A stretch of DNA of 64,000 bases from Streptomyces sp. ICBB 8177 (GCF_003144095.1 NZ_NSKH01000018.1:1898183-1962182); one strand, 5' to 3'. Shown: positions 1 to 10,584, numbered from the stretch's first letter. A program made the numbers and translations. Notes: generated by a model not told the origin, from the letters alone.

Positions 1-1139
1 CCTACGTGCAGCCGCACTCCGGGATCGACGCCAACCTCGTCGCGTTCTGGTCGGTGCTCTCCCAGCGCGTCGAGAGCCCCGCGCTGGAGAAGGCGGGCGT
101 GCGGCAGGTCAACGAGCTGACCGACGCCGACTGGGCCGCGCTGCGCGCCGAGTTCGGCAACCAGCGGATGCTGGGGATGTCGCTGGACGCGGGCGGCCAC
201 CTCACGCACGGCTTCCGGCCCAACATCTCCGGCAAGATGTTCGACCAGCGCTCCTACGGCACCGATCCGGCGACCGGGCTGCTGGACTACGACGCGCTGC
301 GCGAGACCGCCCGCGACTTCCGGCCGCTGATCATCGTCGCCGGCTACTCCGCCTACCCCCGGCTGGTGAACTTCCGGATCATGCGGGAGATCGCCGACGA
401 GGTGGGCGCGACGCTCATGGTCGACATGGCGCACTTCGCCGGCCTGGTCGCGGGCAAGGTGCTCACCGGCGACTTCGACCCCGTGCCGCACGCCCAGATC
501 GTGACCACGACCACCCACAAGTCGCTGCGCGGGCCGCGCGGCGGCATGGTGCTGTGCCACAGCGAGCTGGCCGAGCACGTCGACCGGGGCTGCCCGATGG
601 TGCTGGGCGGTCCGCTGCCGCACGTCATGGCCGCCAAGGCGGTCGCCCTCGCCGAGGCCCGCCGCCCCGACTTCCGCGACTACGCCCAGCGCATCGTCGA
701 CAACGCCCGCGCGCTCGCCGACGGCCTGCTCAGCCGCGGCGCCAAGCTGGTCACCGGCGGCACCGACAACCACCTGGTGCTGCTCGACGTGACCGGCTAC
801 GGCCTCACCGGACGGCAGGCGGAGGCCGCGCTGCTGGAGTCCGGCATCGTGACCAACCGCAACTCCGTCCCCGGCGACCCCAACGGCGCCTGGTACACCT
901 CCGGCGTCCGCCTGGGCACACCCGCCCTCACCACCCGCGGACTCGGCACGGCGGAGATGGACGAGATCGCCGCCCTGATCGACACCGTGCTCGGCTCCGC
1001 GCAGCCCGGCCTGACCGCGGGCGGCAAGCCGTCGAAGGCGCAGCACGCGCTGGAGGAGGGCGTGGCCCTGCGGGTCGCCGCCCGTGCGGCGGAACTGCTC
1101 TCCGGCTTCCCGCTCTACCCGGGCGTCGACCTGAGCTGA
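1..1139 (+). CDS. glyA: Serine hydroxymethyltransferase, C-terminal part (5' end outside window)
   Basis: The protein is open from the window edge (first full codon at position 3) and 378 residues are visible. Serine hydroxymethyltransferase is a cytosolic PLP enzyme that interconverts serine and glycine with transfer of a one-carbon unit to tetrahydrofolate. Visible signatures are [11 protein letters not shown] near the left edge, the [13 protein letters not shown] stretch, and the PLP-lysine motif [14 protein letters not shown] with the lysine codon at 519-521. The family is usually 420-480 residues, so roughly 50-100 residues are missing on the left. It is followed by two hairpins and then trpS. 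The gene order glyA-trpS matches the S. coelicolor segment from memory. The function is secure; which glyA paralogue it is cannot be settled here. Confidence 0.93.
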   Translation, partial: YVQPHSGIDANLVAFWSVLSQRVESPALEKAGVRQVNELTDADWAALRAEFGNQRMLGMSLDAGGHLTHGFRPNISGKMFDQRSYGTDPATGLLDYDALRETARDFRPLIIVAGYSAYPRLVNFRIMREIADEVGATLMVDMAHFAGLVAGKVLTGDFDPVPHAQIVTTTTHKSLRGPRGGMVLCHSELAEHVDRGCPMVLGGPLPHVMAAKAVALAEARRPDFRDYAQRIVDNARALADGLLSRGAKLVTGGTDNHLVLLDVTGYGLTGRQAEAALLESGIVTNRNSVPGDPNGAWYTSGVRLGTPALTTRGLGTAEMDEIAALIDTVLGSAQPGLTAGGKPSKAQHALEEGVALRVAARAAELLSGFPLYPGVDLS

Positions 1140-1198
1140 CCTGAGCTGACTGGCCCGTACCCCGGGCCGCCGACCCGTCGGACCCCGCAGCCGACCCA

Positions 1199-1229
1199 CC
1201 GGAGGCCGGGCCGCCGACCCGGCCTCCGG
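1199..1229. terminator. Hairpin after glyA
   Basis: CCGGAGGCCGGG at 1199-1210 pairs with CCCGGCCTCCGG at 1218-1229 across a 7-nt loop, giving a perfect 12-bp GC stem without a T-tract. It is a likely terminator for glyA, in the usual form for this GC content. Confidence 0.6.
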
Positions 1230-1234
1230 CGCCC

Positions 1235-1271
1235 GCACGGCCGCCGCGCGAGAGGGAGCGCGCGGCCGTGC
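1235..1271. terminator. Second hairpin in the glyA-trpS gap
   Basis: GCACGGCCG-CGCGC (1235-1249, one unpaired base) pairs with GCGCGCGGCCGTGC (1258-1271). It lies 33 nt before the trpS start. It could be a second terminator stem or a structure in the trpS leader. I see no T-box specifier or tryptophan leader peptide. Confidence 0.4.
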
Positions 1272-1292
1272 CTGGCGGGGCCGGGGACCTGA

Positions 1293-2354
<1,062 letters not shown>

Positions 2355-2496
2355 CCGTTCGCTACCGCGGGTGCCGGACGCGCGCGACGCGCCGAACGCA
2401 CCCGGCCGTCACCCACCGCCAGGAACCGCCCGCCGAAGACCCCGCCGAAGACGTCGAAGGCCCGGCCTCCTCAACACCTCGAAAGGGGAGATCGCA

Positions 2497-3084
2497 TTGG
2501 GGACACGGATGATCGGTGTATCCATCGCGGTCCCCGAGCCGCACGGCAGCCTGCTCCAGCAGCGCCGCGCGGACTTCGGGGACCCGGCTGCGCACGCCAT
2601 TCCGACGCACGTCACGCTGCTGCCGCCCACCGAGGTGGACGCGGCCGTGCTGGACCCCTTCGGCGCCCACCTGGCCGAGGTCGCGCGCACCTGCCGGCCC
2701 TTCCCGCTGCGCCTGGCCGGCACCGGCACCTTCCGCCCGCTGTCCCCGGTGGTCTACGTGACCCTGGCCGAGGGCGGACCGGAGTGCGCCGCGCTCCAGG
2801 AACGGGTACGGTCCGGGCCGGTCGCCCGCGAGCTGCAGTTCCCGTACCACCCGCACGTCACCGTGGCGCACGGCGTCCCCGAGGAGGCGCTGGACCGCGC
2901 CCAGCGGGAGCTGGCCGGATACACCGCCTGCTGGACGGTCACCGGCTTCCGCCTCTACGAGCAGGGCGACGACGGGGTCTGGGGCGCCCTGCGCGACTAC
3001 CCTTTCGTCCGGCCGTCCGGCCCGGCGCCGGTGGTGCCACAGCAGCAGTCGGGCGGCGTGGACGCGGTGGAGCCGGTGGGATAG
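2497..3084 (+). CDS. 2H phosphoesterase (2'-5' RNA ligase family)
   Basis: This 195-residue protein belongs to the 2H phosphoesterase superfamily, which contains the ligT-type RNA ligases and cyclic phosphodiesterases. The two diagnostic HxT motifs are present as HVTLLPP (about residue 41) and HVTVAH (about residue 122), spaced as in the two-lobed family fold. I prefer the TTG start at 2497 because GAAAGGGGAG at 2481-2490 lies 6 nt upstream; an in-frame ATG at 2509 is the alternative. The physiological substrate is unknown. It sits alone between trpS and the YihY gene and is followed directly by a hairpin. Confidence 0.8.
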   Translation: MGTRMIGVSIAVPEPHGSLLQQRRADFGDPAAHAIPTHVTLLPPTEVDAAVLDPFGAHLAEVARTCRPFPLRLAGTGTFRPLSPVVYVTLAEGGPECAALQERVRSGPVARELQFPYHPHVTVAHGVPEEALDRAQRELAGYTACWTVTGFRLYEQGDDGVWGALRDYPFVRPSGPAPVVPQQQSGGVDAVEPVG

Positions 3085-3105
3085 ACGGCGCCTGAGGGGG
3101 CCGTC
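3084..3105. terminator. Hairpin at the stop codon of the 2H phosphoesterase gene
   Basis: GACGGCGCC (3084-3092) pairs, with one mismatch, with GGGGCCGTC (3097-3105) over a 4-nt loop, starting at the last base of the TAG stop. It is a plausible terminator. Confidence 0.4.
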
Positions 3106-3272
3106 CGGTTCGGCGTGAGGGCGTTCCGCCACGCGTCGCCTAACACGCGTGGGCGGCGTTCGCACGTCGGAGCCACGACGGAAAAGCCCGCCAACTCCAC
3201 CCCTTTGGGGGAATTCGGCGGTTCCGGCGGCCCGGACGGTGTGCCCGACGGTATCGGGGGTATCCGGCGATC

Positions 3273-4343
3273 ATGGACTGGTTGACGCGGCTTCCCGTCA
3301 TCGGGCCGTGGATCGCGCAGGGCATGCGCACCCACGGCTGGCGGGCGTTCGAGCACGCTCAGCGGGTGCAGTGGTCCAGGCTCGCCGCCGCCATCACCTT
3401 CACCAGTTTCATCGCGCTCTTCCCGCTGATCACCGTCGGCGCGGCCATCGGTGCCGCGGTGCTCAGCCCCGGTCAGCTGCACACCGTCGAGCAGAAGCTC
3501 AACCAGCAGCTGCCCGGCCTGTCCAAGCAGATCGACGTGAGCAGCCTCGCCGCGCACGCCGGCACGGTCGGCCTGATCGCCGGTGCGCTGCTGCTGTTCA
3601 CCGGCATCGGCTGGATCGCGGCGCTGCGCGGCTGCCTGCGCGCGGTCTGGGAGCTGGACGATCCCAAGGACAACCCGGTCGTCCGCAAGGTCCTCGACCT
3701 CGGCGTGCTGTTCGGGCTGGGCGCCGTCGGCCTGGCCACCACGGCCTGCTCGGCCTTCGCGACCACGGCCGTGGGCTGGACCGCGCACCACATAGGCATC
3801 CCGAGCAACGGCGTCGGCAGCTGGCTGCTGACGGCGGCGGGCTACGTCATCGCGGTGCTCGGCGACTTCCTGATGCTGGCCTACCTGCTGACCTGGCTGC
3901 CCGGGGTCCGCCCGGGCCGCCGTGCCGTGGTGAGCGCCGCGCTGCTGGGAGCTGTCGGCTTCGAGATCCTCAAGATCGCCATGAGCGGCTATCTCCAGGG
4001 GGTCGCGGGCAAGAGCATGTACGGCGCCTTCGGCACCCCGGTGGCGCTGCTGCTGTGGATCAACTTCATGGCGAAGCTGCTGCTGCTGTGCTCGGCGTGG
4101 ACGGCGACGCAGTGCTCGCGCGGTGAGCTGGAGATGGATCGGGTCGCGGAGGCGGAAGCGCAGTCCGAGGAGGCGCGGGAGGCCCGGCAGGAGGAGTCGG
4201 AGCAGGAGTCCGAAGCCCGCCGTGCGGAGCGGGCCGAAGCCCGCCGTGCGGAACGCCTGGAGCGGGCGAGCGCCCGCGCGCACCGGGACGGCTCAGGATC
4301 CGGCCGCCGCGGCCGCCGGGCGCCGGCCGCGGGCAACTCCTGA
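3273..4343 (+). CDS. YihY/BrkB family integral membrane protein
   Basis: This 356-residue protein has about six hydrophobic spans between residues 30 and 285 and matches the YihY/BrkB (virulence factor BrkB) family. The family start is visible as RVQWSRLAAAITFTSFIALF, followed by the GLIAGALLLFTGIGWI span and the late GTPVALLLWINFMAKLLLL span. The last 70 residues form a highly charged Glu/Arg/Ala tail (EEAREARQEESEQE and RRAERAEARRAERLERA), probably a cytoplasmic helix. The family was once called ribonuclease BN, an assignment since withdrawn, so no enzymatic role should be given. It converges on the carboxypeptidase gene. Confidence 0.85.
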   Translation: MDWLTRLPVIGPWIAQGMRTHGWRAFEHAQRVQWSRLAAAITFTSFIALFPLITVGAAIGAAVLSPGQLHTVEQKLNQQLPGLSKQIDVSSLAAHAGTVGLIAGALLLFTGIGWIAALRGCLRAVWELDDPKDNPVVRKVLDLGVLFGLGAVGLATTACSAFATTAVGWTAHHIGIPSNGVGSWLLTAAGYVIAVLGDFLMLAYLLTWLPGVRPGRRAVVSAALLGAVGFEILKIAMSGYLQGVAGKSMYGAFGTPVALLLWINFMAKLLLLCSAWTATQCSRGELEMDRVAEAEAQSEEAREARQEESEQESEARRAERAEARRAERLERASARAHRDGSGSGRRGRRAPAAGNS

Positions 4344-4389
4344 CGGTGAGGGGCGGACGGCACCTGGCGTGGGCGCGCGGGCGCGCCGC

Positions 4390-5736
4390 TCAGCCCCGGT
4401 GGCGGTTGCCCGACGGGAGCGGCCACTTGCGGCGGACCAGCACGAAGATCCCGGCCAGCACCGCCAGCGCGCCCGCGGTGATGCCCGCGGCCGTCCACAT
4501 GCCGCCCGAGCCGGAACCGGCCTCCTTCGCCGAGGCGGAGGACGTACCGCCGCCCTTGCCGGCCCCCGCCGAGGCGGCGTCACCGGGCAGGGCGCTCTTC
4601 GGCGCGACCAGCGTGCCGACCGGCTTGACCTTGCCCGCCGCCTTGAAGCCCCAGTCCAGCAGCGACGCGGCCTCCTTGTAGACCTCGTCGCCGCCCGCGT
4701 TCGGATGCATCACGGTGACCAGCAGCTTCACGCCGTCGTGGTCGGCGACACCGGTGTAGGTGTTGCCCGCGTTGGTCGTGTAGCCGTTCTTGACGCCCGC
4801 GATGCCCGGGTACGGCTTGAGCCCCTCGACGGGGTCACCGGCCAGCAGGCGGTCGGTGTTCTGGATCTCGAAGCTCTCGCGGTCCTTCGAGCCCTTCTTG
4901 AAGTCGCCGGGGAACTGGGCGCTCACCGTCGAGCAGTACGACCGGAAGTCGGCGTTCTGCAACCCCGCGCGAGCGAAGAGCGACAGGTCGTACGCGGACG
5001 AGACCTGCCCCGGCATGTCGTAGCCGTCGGGGCTGACCACGTGGGTGTCGTCGGCCTGCAGGTCGGCCGCCTTGGCCTGCATCTCCTTGACGGTGGTCGC
5101 CACGCCGCCGTTCAAGGAGGACAGCACGTGCACGGCGTCGTTGCCGGACCGCAGGAAGACGCCGCGCCACAGGTCCTGCACGGTGTACGGCAGGCCGACC
5201 TTTATGCCCACCAGGCTGCTGCCGACGCCCATCCCCGCGAGGTCCTGCGCGGTGACGACGTGGGTCTGGGTGCGGGGCAGCTTCGGCATCACGGTGTCGG
5301 CGAAGAGCATCTTCAGGGTGCTCGCCGGTGCCAGCTGCCAGTGCGCGTTGTGGGCGGCAAGCACCTGGCCGGTCTCCGCGTCCGAGATGATCCACGAGCG
5401 CGCGGTGGTCTTCGGCAGCGCCGGCACCCCCGGCGTGAGCGCGACCTGTGTCCCCGCCTGACCCAGCAGGTCGCCGCCCACGGTCGACATGTGCTCGGGC
5501 GGCCGAGGCTCCGTGGGATCCGCGGCGTGCGCGACCGGGCTCGACGCCAGCACGGCGGAACCGGCCAGCACGGCGGCGCTGACGGTCAGGACGGGACGGC
5601 CTCGCAGGGCCGGACGGTTCAAGGACACCCAACGAACGTACAGGGCGATGCGACGAAAGCGGACACCTCGAAGATGACCCGGCTGAGTGAGGAAACCCAC
5701 GTTCCGGTGGTGCAACCGGGCGAACGCCTCCCGCAT
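4390..5736 (-). CDS. D-alanyl-D-alanine carboxypeptidase (S11 / DacC-type penicillin-binding protein)
   Basis: This 448-residue cell-wall enzyme trims the terminal D-Ala of peptidoglycan stem peptides. All three penicillin-binding motifs are visible: STLK (about residue 139), SGN (about 197) and KNG (about 314). A hydrophobic stretch ending AHA (about residue 71) looks like a signal peptide, and the protein ends with a hydrophobic span followed by LVRRKW, so it is probably anchored at its C-terminus. The ATG at 5736 is chosen because GGAGGGGG lies about 7 nt upstream. It makes an unusually long basic N-region of about 45 residues; a GTG at 5628 would give an ordinary signal peptide but has no ribosome site. 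The position matches SCO4847 of S. coelicolor, reported to affect the spore envelope. Confidence 0.88.
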   Translation of the reverse strand: MREAFARLHHRNVGFLTQPGHLRGVRFRRIALYVRWVSLNRPALRGRPVLTVSAAVLAGSAVLASSPVAHAADPTEPRPPEHMSTVGGDLLGQAGTQVALTPGVPALPKTTARSWIISDAETGQVLAAHNAHWQLAPASTLKMLFADTVMPKLPRTQTHVVTAQDLAGMGVGSSLVGIKVGLPYTVQDLWRGVFLRSGNDAVHVLSSLNGGVATTVKEMQAKAADLQADDTHVVSPDGYDMPGQVSSAYDLSLFARAGLQNADFRSYCSTVSAQFPGDFKKGSKDRESFEIQNTDRLLAGDPVEGLKPYPGIAGVKNGYTTNAGNTYTGVADHDGVKLLVTVMHPNAGGDEVYKEAASLLDWGFKAAGKVKPVGTLVAPKSALPGDAASAGAGKGGGTSSASAKEAGSGSGGMWTAAGITAGALAVLAGIFVLVRRKWPLPSGNRHRG

Positions 5737-5797
5737 CCGCACACCCCCTCCCACCCCCGCTCCGGGACGCCCGCCGGCCCCGTACATACTGGACGCC

Positions 5798-6037
5798 ATG
5801 AAGCTCAGCCGCCGCGTCTGCTGGTTCCTGGTCGCCTTCGGCGCGTGGAGCTGGTGCATCTGGATCACCTTCGTCAAGAACCTCTGGGCTGACGCCAGCG
5901 GTCTCGCCTTCCACGACGGCAACCCGACCGCCTACTTCTGGATCCACCTCCTGCTGGCCATCGTCTCCTTCCTCCTGGGCACCGCCATCGGCATCCTCGG
6001 CCTGCGGGGGCTGAAGGCGCTGCGCACGAGCGGCTGA
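5798..6037 (+). CDS. Small two-span membrane protein (SCO4848-type)
   Basis: This 79-residue protein has two hydrophobic segments, near residues 9-25 (VCWFLVAFGAWSWCIWI) and 47-68 (FWIHLLLAIVSFLLGTAIGI), joined by a short loop with an FHDGNP stretch. It resembles the conserved actinobacterial SCO4848 family membrane protein, which has no known function. The ATG at 5798 is the only sensible start. It is divergent from the carboxypeptidase gene, whose start is only 61 nt away, so the two share one short promoter region. A strong hairpin follows it. Confidence 0.75.
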   Translation: MKLSRRVCWFLVAFGAWSWCIWITFVKNLWADASGLAFHDGNPTAYFWIHLLLAIVSFLLGTAIGILGLRGLKALRTSG

Positions 6038-6076
6038 CGGCCGGCGACCAAGACGACACGCCACGACGACACGACA

Positions 6077-6122
6077 ACGCCGAAGGGGTCGCGTTCCCAG
6101 CGGAACGCGACCCCTTCGGCGT
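6077..6122. terminator. Strong bidirectional terminator
   Basis: GCCGAAGGGGTCGCGTTCC (6079-6097) is perfectly complementary to 6102-6120 across the loop CAGC, and two more pairs extend the stem to 21 bp (6077-6122). It lies between the small membrane protein and the 3' end of sdhB, so it can stop transcription from both sides. Confidence 0.85.
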
Positions 6123-6135
6123 CGGGCGGTGGTGA

Positions 6136-6912
6136 TCAGAAGCGCCGCGTGATCAGCGCTCGCTTGACCTCCTGGATGGCCTTGGTGACCTCGATGCCGC
6201 GGGGGCAGGCGTCCGTGCAGTTGAAGGTCGTGCGGCAACGCCACACGCCGTCACGGTCGTTGAGGATCTCCAGGCGCTGCTCGGCGGCCTCGTCGCGCGA
6301 GTCGAAGATGAAGCGGTGCGCGTTGACGATCGCGGCCGGGCCGAAGTACTGGCCGTCGTTCCAGAAGACCGGGCAGGACGAGGTGCACGCGGCGCACAGG
6401 ATGCACTTGGTGGTGTCGTCGAAGCGCTCGCGGTCCTCGGCGGACTGCAGGCGCTCACGGGTCGGCTCGTTGCCCTTGGTGATCAGGAACGGCATGACGT
6501 CGCGGTAGGCCTGGAAGAACGGCTCCATGTCGACCACGAGGTCCTTGAGCACGGCCAGGCCCTTGATGGGCTCGACCGTGATCGGCTTCTCGGGGTTGAT
6601 GTCCTTCAGCAGGGTCTTGCAGGCCAGCCGGTTGCGGCCGTTGATCCGCATGGCGTCGGACCCGCAGATGCCGTGGGCGCAGGACCGGCGGAACGTCAGC
6701 GTTCCGTCGATCTCCCACTTGATCTTGTGGAGGGCGTCCAGGACGCGCTCCTTGGGGTCCATCTCCAGCTTGTAGTCCACCCAGGAGGCCTGGTCGGACA
6801 CCTCGGGGTTGTAGCGCCTGACCCGCAGCGTGACCGTGATCAGATGCGCGTCGGTGCTCTCGGCGGCGTCCAGCGCGGCGGAGTGGTTGTTGTCCACCGT
6901 TGCGGTGCTCAT
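6136..6912 (-). CDS. sdhB: Succinate dehydrogenase iron-sulfur subunit
   Basis: This 258-residue subunit carries electrons from the flavoprotein to the quinone in complex II at the cytoplasmic membrane. The [2Fe-2S] cysteines are in SCAHGICGSDAMRING with a further Cys at LACKTL. The [4Fe-4S] and [3Fe-4S] clusters are bound by CILCAACTSSCP and CRTTFNCTDACPRG. Its ATG at 6912 overlaps the stop codon of sdhA by one base (TGATG), so translation is coupled. It is the last gene of sdhC-D-A-B. Confidence 0.97.
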   Translation of the reverse strand: MSTATVDNNHSAALDAAESTDAHLITVTLRVRRYNPEVSDQASWVDYKLEMDPKERVLDALHKIKWEIDGTLTFRRSCAHGICGSDAMRINGRNRLACKTLLKDINPEKPITVEPIKGLAVLKDLVVDMEPFFQAYRDVMPFLITKGNEPTRERLQSAEDRERFDDTTKCILCAACTSSCPVFWNDGQYFGPAAIVNAHRFIFDSRDEAAEQRLEILNDRDGVWRCRTTFNCTDACPRGIEVTKAIQEVKRALITRRF

Positions 6913-8666
6913 CAGTACTTACGCTCCATCGGCTGGTAGCGGGTCTGCACGACCGGCTTGTAGTCGAGACGGATCGTCTCGGTGCCGTCGTCGCCAACCT
7001 CGCGGTACGCCATGGTGTGCCGCATGAAGTTGACGTCGTCGCGGTTCGGGTAGTCCTCGCGGTAGTGACCGCCGCGCGACTCCTTGCGGGCCAGCGCGGA
7101 GACCGCGAGCACCTCGGCCAGGTCGAGCAGGTTGCCCAGCTCGATGGCCTCCAGCAGGTCGGTGTTGTACCGCTTGCCCTTGTCCTGGACGCTCACGTGC
7201 CGGTAGCGGCGCTTGAGCTCCGCGATGTCCTCGACGGCCTGCTTCAGCGTCTGCTCGGTACGGAACACCATCGCGTTGGTGTCCATCGTCTCCTGCAGCG
7301 CCTTGCGGATGTCGGTGACCTTCTCGTTGCCGGTCGCGCCGCGCATGCTCTCGACCATCTCGACCACCTGGGCCTCCGGGTCCTCCGGGAGCGGCAGGAA
7401 GTCGTGGGTCGCGGCGTACTCGGCGGCGGCGATGCCGGAACGGCGGCCGAAGACGTTGATGTCCAGCAGCGAGTTGGTGCCCAGGCGGTTGGCGCCGTGC
7501 ACCGAGACGCACGCCACCTCGCCGGCCGCGTACAGGCCCGGGACGACGGTGGTGTTGTCGGCCAGCACCTCGCCCTGGACGTTGGTCGGGATGCCGCCCA
7601 TCGCGTAGTGCGCGGTCGGCTGGATCGGCACCGGGTCGGTGTACGGCTCGATGCCCAGGTAGGTCCGCGCGAACTCGGTGATGTCCGGCAGCTTGGCGTC
7701 CAGCTGCTCCGGCGGCAGGTGCGTGAGGTCGAGGTAGACGTGGTCGCCCTCGGGACCGCAGCCGCGGCCCTCGCGGATCTCGGTGTAGATCGCGCGCGAG
7801 ACGACGTCACGCGAGGCGAGGTCCTTCATGACCGGCGCGTACTTCTCCATGAAGCGCTCGCCGTCCTTGTTGCGAAGGATGCCGCCCTCGCCGCGGGCGC
7901 CCTCGGTCAGCAGGATGCCCATGCGCCAGATGCCGGTCGGGTGGAACTGGAAGAACTCCATGTCCTCCAGCGGCAGCCCGCGCCGGAACGCGGCGGCCTG
8001 GCCGTCACCGGTCAGGGTGTGCGCGTTGGAGGTCACCTTGAAGAACTTGCCGTTGCCACCGGAGGCGAAGATGACCGCCTTCGCGTGGAAGACGTGGATC
8101 TCGCCGGTGGCCAGCTCGTACGCGACGACGCCGGCGGTGTGCTTGACGCCGTCCACCTCGGTGAGCAGCAGGTCGAGCACGTAGAACTCGTTGAAGAACT
8201 CCACGCCCTCCTTGACGCAGTTCTGGTACAGCGTCTGGAGGATCATGTGACCGGTGCGGTCGGCCGCGTAGCAGGAGCGGCGGACGGCCGCCTCACCGTG
8301 GTTGCGGGTGTGACCGCCGAACCGGCGCTGGTCGATGCGGCCCTCGGGCGTCCGGTTGAACGGCAGGCCCATCTTCTCCAGGTCGAGGACCGCGTCGATG
8401 GCCTCCTTCGCCAGGATCTCGGCGGCGTCCTGGTCGACCAGGTAGTCGCCGCCCTTGATCGTGTCGAAGGTGTGCCACTCCCAGTTGTCGTCCTCGACGT
8501 TGGCGAGCGCGGCGGCCATGCCGCCCTGCGCCGCACCGGTGTGGGAGCGGGTCGGGTACAGCTTGGTCAGCACGGCGGTGCGGCTGCGCTTCGTCGCCTC
8601 GATGGCGGCGCGCATGCCGGCGCCGCCCGCGCCGACGATGACGGTGTCGTACTTGTGGATCTGCAT
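6912..8666 (-). CDS. sdhA: Succinate dehydrogenase flavoprotein subunit
   Basis: This 584-residue catalytic subunit oxidises succinate to fumarate. It opens with the FAD-binding dinucleotide fold ([13 protein letters not shown]), followed by the covalent-flavin histidine motif [10 protein letters not shown]. The active-site region is present as [21 protein letters not shown], and [16 protein letters not shown] lies in the C-terminal half. The length is typical of Streptomyces SdhA. It is separated from sdhD by 18 nt and overlaps sdhB by one base. The membrane subunits upstream identify it as succinate dehydrogenase and not fumarate reductase or L-aspartate oxidase. Confidence 0.97.
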   Translation of the reverse strand: MQIHKYDTVIVGAGGAGMRAAIEATKRSRTAVLTKLYPTRSHTGAAQGGMAAALANVEDDNWEWHTFDTIKGGDYLVDQDAAEILAKEAIDAVLDLEKMGLPFNRTPEGRIDQRRFGGHTRNHGEAAVRRSCYAADRTGHMILQTLYQNCVKEGVEFFNEFYVLDLLLTEVDGVKHTAGVVAYELATGEIHVFHAKAVIFASGGNGKFFKVTSNAHTLTGDGQAAAFRRGLPLEDMEFFQFHPTGIWRMGILLTEGARGEGGILRNKDGERFMEKYAPVMKDLASRDVVSRAIYTEIREGRGCGPEGDHVYLDLTHLPPEQLDAKLPDITEFARTYLGIEPYTDPVPIQPTAHYAMGGIPTNVQGEVLADNTTVVPGLYAAGEVACVSVHGANRLGTNSLLDINVFGRRSGIAAAEYAATHDFLPLPEDPEAQVVEMVESMRGATGNEKVTDIRKALQETMDTNAMVFRTEQTLKQAVEDIAELKRRYRHVSVQDKGKRYNTDLLEAIELGNLLDLAEVLAVSALARKESRGGHYREDYPNRDDVNFMRHTMAYREVGDDGTETIRLDYKPVVQTRYQPMERKY

Positions 8667-8684
8667 GTCGCGTCAGCCCCGGAT

Positions 8685-9170
8685 CTACTGGATGTTCGGG
8701 TCGAAGGTGAAGATCACCAGCGTGCCGAGGAGCACGGTGAACGCCGTGGCGGTGTACAGCAACGCCTTCAGCCAGCTACGGGTGGCGTCCCGCTCGGCGT
8801 AGTCGTTGATGACGGTCCGCAGGCCGTTGGCGCCGTGCAGCATCGCCAGCCACAGCATGGTGAGGTCCCACAGCTGCCAGAACGGGTTGGCCCAGCGACC
8901 GGCGACGAACGCGAAGCCGATCTTGCTCACGCCGCCGTCCAGCACCAGCTGGATCAGCAGGTGGCCGAGGACCAGCACCACGAGCACGATGCCCGACAGC
9001 CGCATGAACAGCCAGCCGTAGAGCTCGAAGTTGGTGCGGGTGGCGCGCGGGGTGCGCTTGGTGCGGGCGCGCGGCGGCTCGATGACCGGCGCCGGGTTGT
9101 CCGGGGAGAAGGCGCTCGCACCGCTGGTGGAGGTCAGTTCCACGGCGTCGACAGGGGTATCGGCAGACAT
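8685..9170 (-). CDS. sdhD: Succinate dehydrogenase hydrophobic membrane anchor subunit
   Basis: This 161-residue protein has a soluble Pro/Arg-rich N-terminus of about 50 residues and three membrane spans (GIVLVVLVLGHLLIQL, FWQLWDLTMLWLAMLHGANGL, ALLYTATAFTVLLGTLVIF). Histidines in GHLLIQ and MLHGANGLR are the likely haem and quinone-site residues. The start at 9170 (ATG, MSADTPVD) sits 3 nt after the sdhC stop. Longer in-frame extensions overlap sdhC and are not needed. Confidence 0.9.
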   Translation of the reverse strand: MSADTPVDAVELTSTSGASAFSPDNPAPVIEPPRARTKRTPRATRTNFELYGWLFMRLSGIVLVVLVLGHLLIQLVLDGGVSKIGFAFVAGRWANPFWQLWDLTMLWLAMLHGANGLRTVINDYAERDATRSWLKALLYTATAFTVLLGTLVIFTFDPNIQ

Positions 9171-9172
9171 CC

Positions 9173-9553
9173 TCAGCTCCCGAACAGAATGCGCAGCGAG
9201 TGCTGGAGCACGGGGTAGAACGCCCCGGCCATCAGCACGATCCAGATTCCGACCACGGACCACAGCATCTGCCGCTGGTACTTCGGGCCCTTGGACCAGA
9301 AGTCGACGGCGATGACGCGCAGGCCGTTGAGCGCGTGGAAGAGGATGGCCGCGACCAGGCCGTACTCCAGCAGGTTCACGACGGGGTTCTTGTAGGTCGC
9401 GACGACCTTGTCGTAGTCCTGCGGGGAGACACGAACGAGCGCGGTGTCGAGGACGTGTACGAACAGGAAGAAGAAGATGAGGACGCCGGTGACTCGATGA
9501 GCCACCCAGGACCACATTCCTTCCCGGCCGCGGTACAGCGTTCCAGCCGGCAC
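9173..9553 (-). CDS. sdhC: Succinate dehydrogenase cytochrome b556 subunit
   Basis: This 126-residue protein has three membrane spans. The family motif SWVAHRVTGVLIFFF is near the N-terminus, and the haem-ligand histidine region is FHALNGLRVI. The start is a GTG at 9553 with GGAGGG about 6 nt upstream, a clear Shine-Dalgarno. It is the first gene of the operon, so the promoter must lie in 9554-9780. That stretch shows no obvious Rex-type palindrome. Confidence 0.93.
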   Translation of the reverse strand: MPAGTLYRGREGMWSWVAHRVTGVLIFFFLFVHVLDTALVRVSPQDYDKVVATYKNPVVNLLEYGLVAAILFHALNGLRVIAVDFWSKGPKYQRQMLWSVVGIWIVLMAGAFYPVLQHSLRILFGS

Positions 9554-9780
9554 GGATAACCCTCCGGTTACGGGACTAGGGACCTGCCGGCTTCACTGTC
9601 GGTCGGGCCCGGCCGGGTATGGTCCACCGGCCCTGGCCATCGTAGCGACGCCTTGTCGGTCCTCGCGTCCGGGGTCGGTCAGGTGTGATCGATCCCGCAC
9701 GGGCGGGTGAACGTGAGCAGGTCGAGCGGGGTGTATGGGGGGATGTACCCGGCGCCGGGCGGGGCGGGGTGGCCGCGGCG

Positions 9781-10572
9781 TCAGGCGTCGGCGTGGACGA
9801 GGGCGGTGAGGCGGGCGCGGGCCAGGGCGCGCAGTTCGGCCGCGGCGATGTTGCGCTCCTCCTCGACGTTGTTGCCCAGGCGGGAGCGGATGCCGGCGAG
9901 CACGTGGTTGGCGTGTTCCTCGGGGTCGATCCCGTCGAGGCTGATCACGAAGGCGTGGCCGAAGAGCCGCTCGTACTCGGCGTGCGCGGCGCTCAGCGCG
10001 GTGTGGGCGGCGGGCCCGCCGTTGGTCGGCGGCAGCGGCTGGGCGCACTCACCGGCCAGCGCCTCGTCGAGGTCGGTGGGGCGCAGGTCGTACGCGGCCT
10101 CGTCGGCGGCGGCCAGCAGGGTGCCGAGGTCGCGATACGGGCGGTGGTCCGCCAACCGCCTCGCCCAGCGCCCGCTGGCGCAGCAGTCCAGCAGCATGCG
10201 CTCGGCGTCGCCGGGGGCCGCGGCGTTGAGGCGGGCCAGCCCGGTGCGAAGACGCGCGTCCTGCGCGGCACGGACCGGCGGTGGAGCGGCAGGCGACGTG
10301 GCCCCGCGGCTCTGCGCGGGTAGCGGGGCCGACGTCGCGCCGCGCGGGGCGTGCGGGACCGCCGGGAGGTCGCTGGCCAGCTTCGGCTCCAGGGTGTGTG
10401 CGGCTGGTGGTGTCGGGGCGCCGTGCGGCCCTACCAACGTATCGGGCGATGAGCGGAGCTGACCGACAGATGCGCGAATTTCACTCGTACGGGAGGAGAG
10501 CGTCGCTTGGGGTGGACGGGGGCGGGCCGCCGGGGCGGAAGGCCGGGTCCCGCGTGGACCGGGGGCGTCCAC
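9781..10572 (-). CDS. 2-oxo-4-hydroxy-4-carboxy-5-ureidoimidazoline (OHCU) decarboxylase-like protein
   Basis: The C-terminal 155 residues match the OHCU decarboxylase fold, the enzyme that completes conversion of urate to S-allantoin. The family core is visible from LARLNAAAPGDAERML to LGNNVEEERNIAAAELRAL, with the Glu/Arg-rich last helix. The first ~105 residues are Pro/Ala-rich and resemble no domain, so the GTG start at 10572, which has no clear ribosome site, is doubtful. A TTG near 10440 is an alternative. No uricase, HIU hydrolase or allantoinase is in the window, so the pathway role is inferred from family only. A 16-bp palindrome at 10585-10600 lies just upstream. Confidence 0.65.
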   Translation of the reverse strand: MDAPGPRGTRPSAPAARPRPPQATLSSRTSEIRASVGQLRSSPDTLVGPHGAPTPPAAHTLEPKLASDLPAVPHAPRGATSAPLPAQSRGATSPAAPPPVRAAQDARLRTGLARLNAAAPGDAERMLLDCCASGRWARRLADHRPYRDLGTLLAAADEAAYDLRPTDLDEALAGECAQPLPPTNGGPAAHTALSAAHAEYERLFGHAFVISLDGIDPEEHANHVLAGIRSRLGNNVEEERNIAAAELRALARARLTALVHADA

Positions 10573-10584
10573 TTGCGGAGCGCA

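Noticed and set aside
1134-1152. Tandem CTGAGCTGAC at the glyA stop
   Set aside because: A 10-bp duplication giving a second stop-like TGA; no sign of function.
9554-9780. Rex-type redox operator upstream of sdhC
   Set aside because: I found GTGAACGTGAGC-like sequence near 9710, but it does not form the TGTGA-N6-TCACA palindrome.
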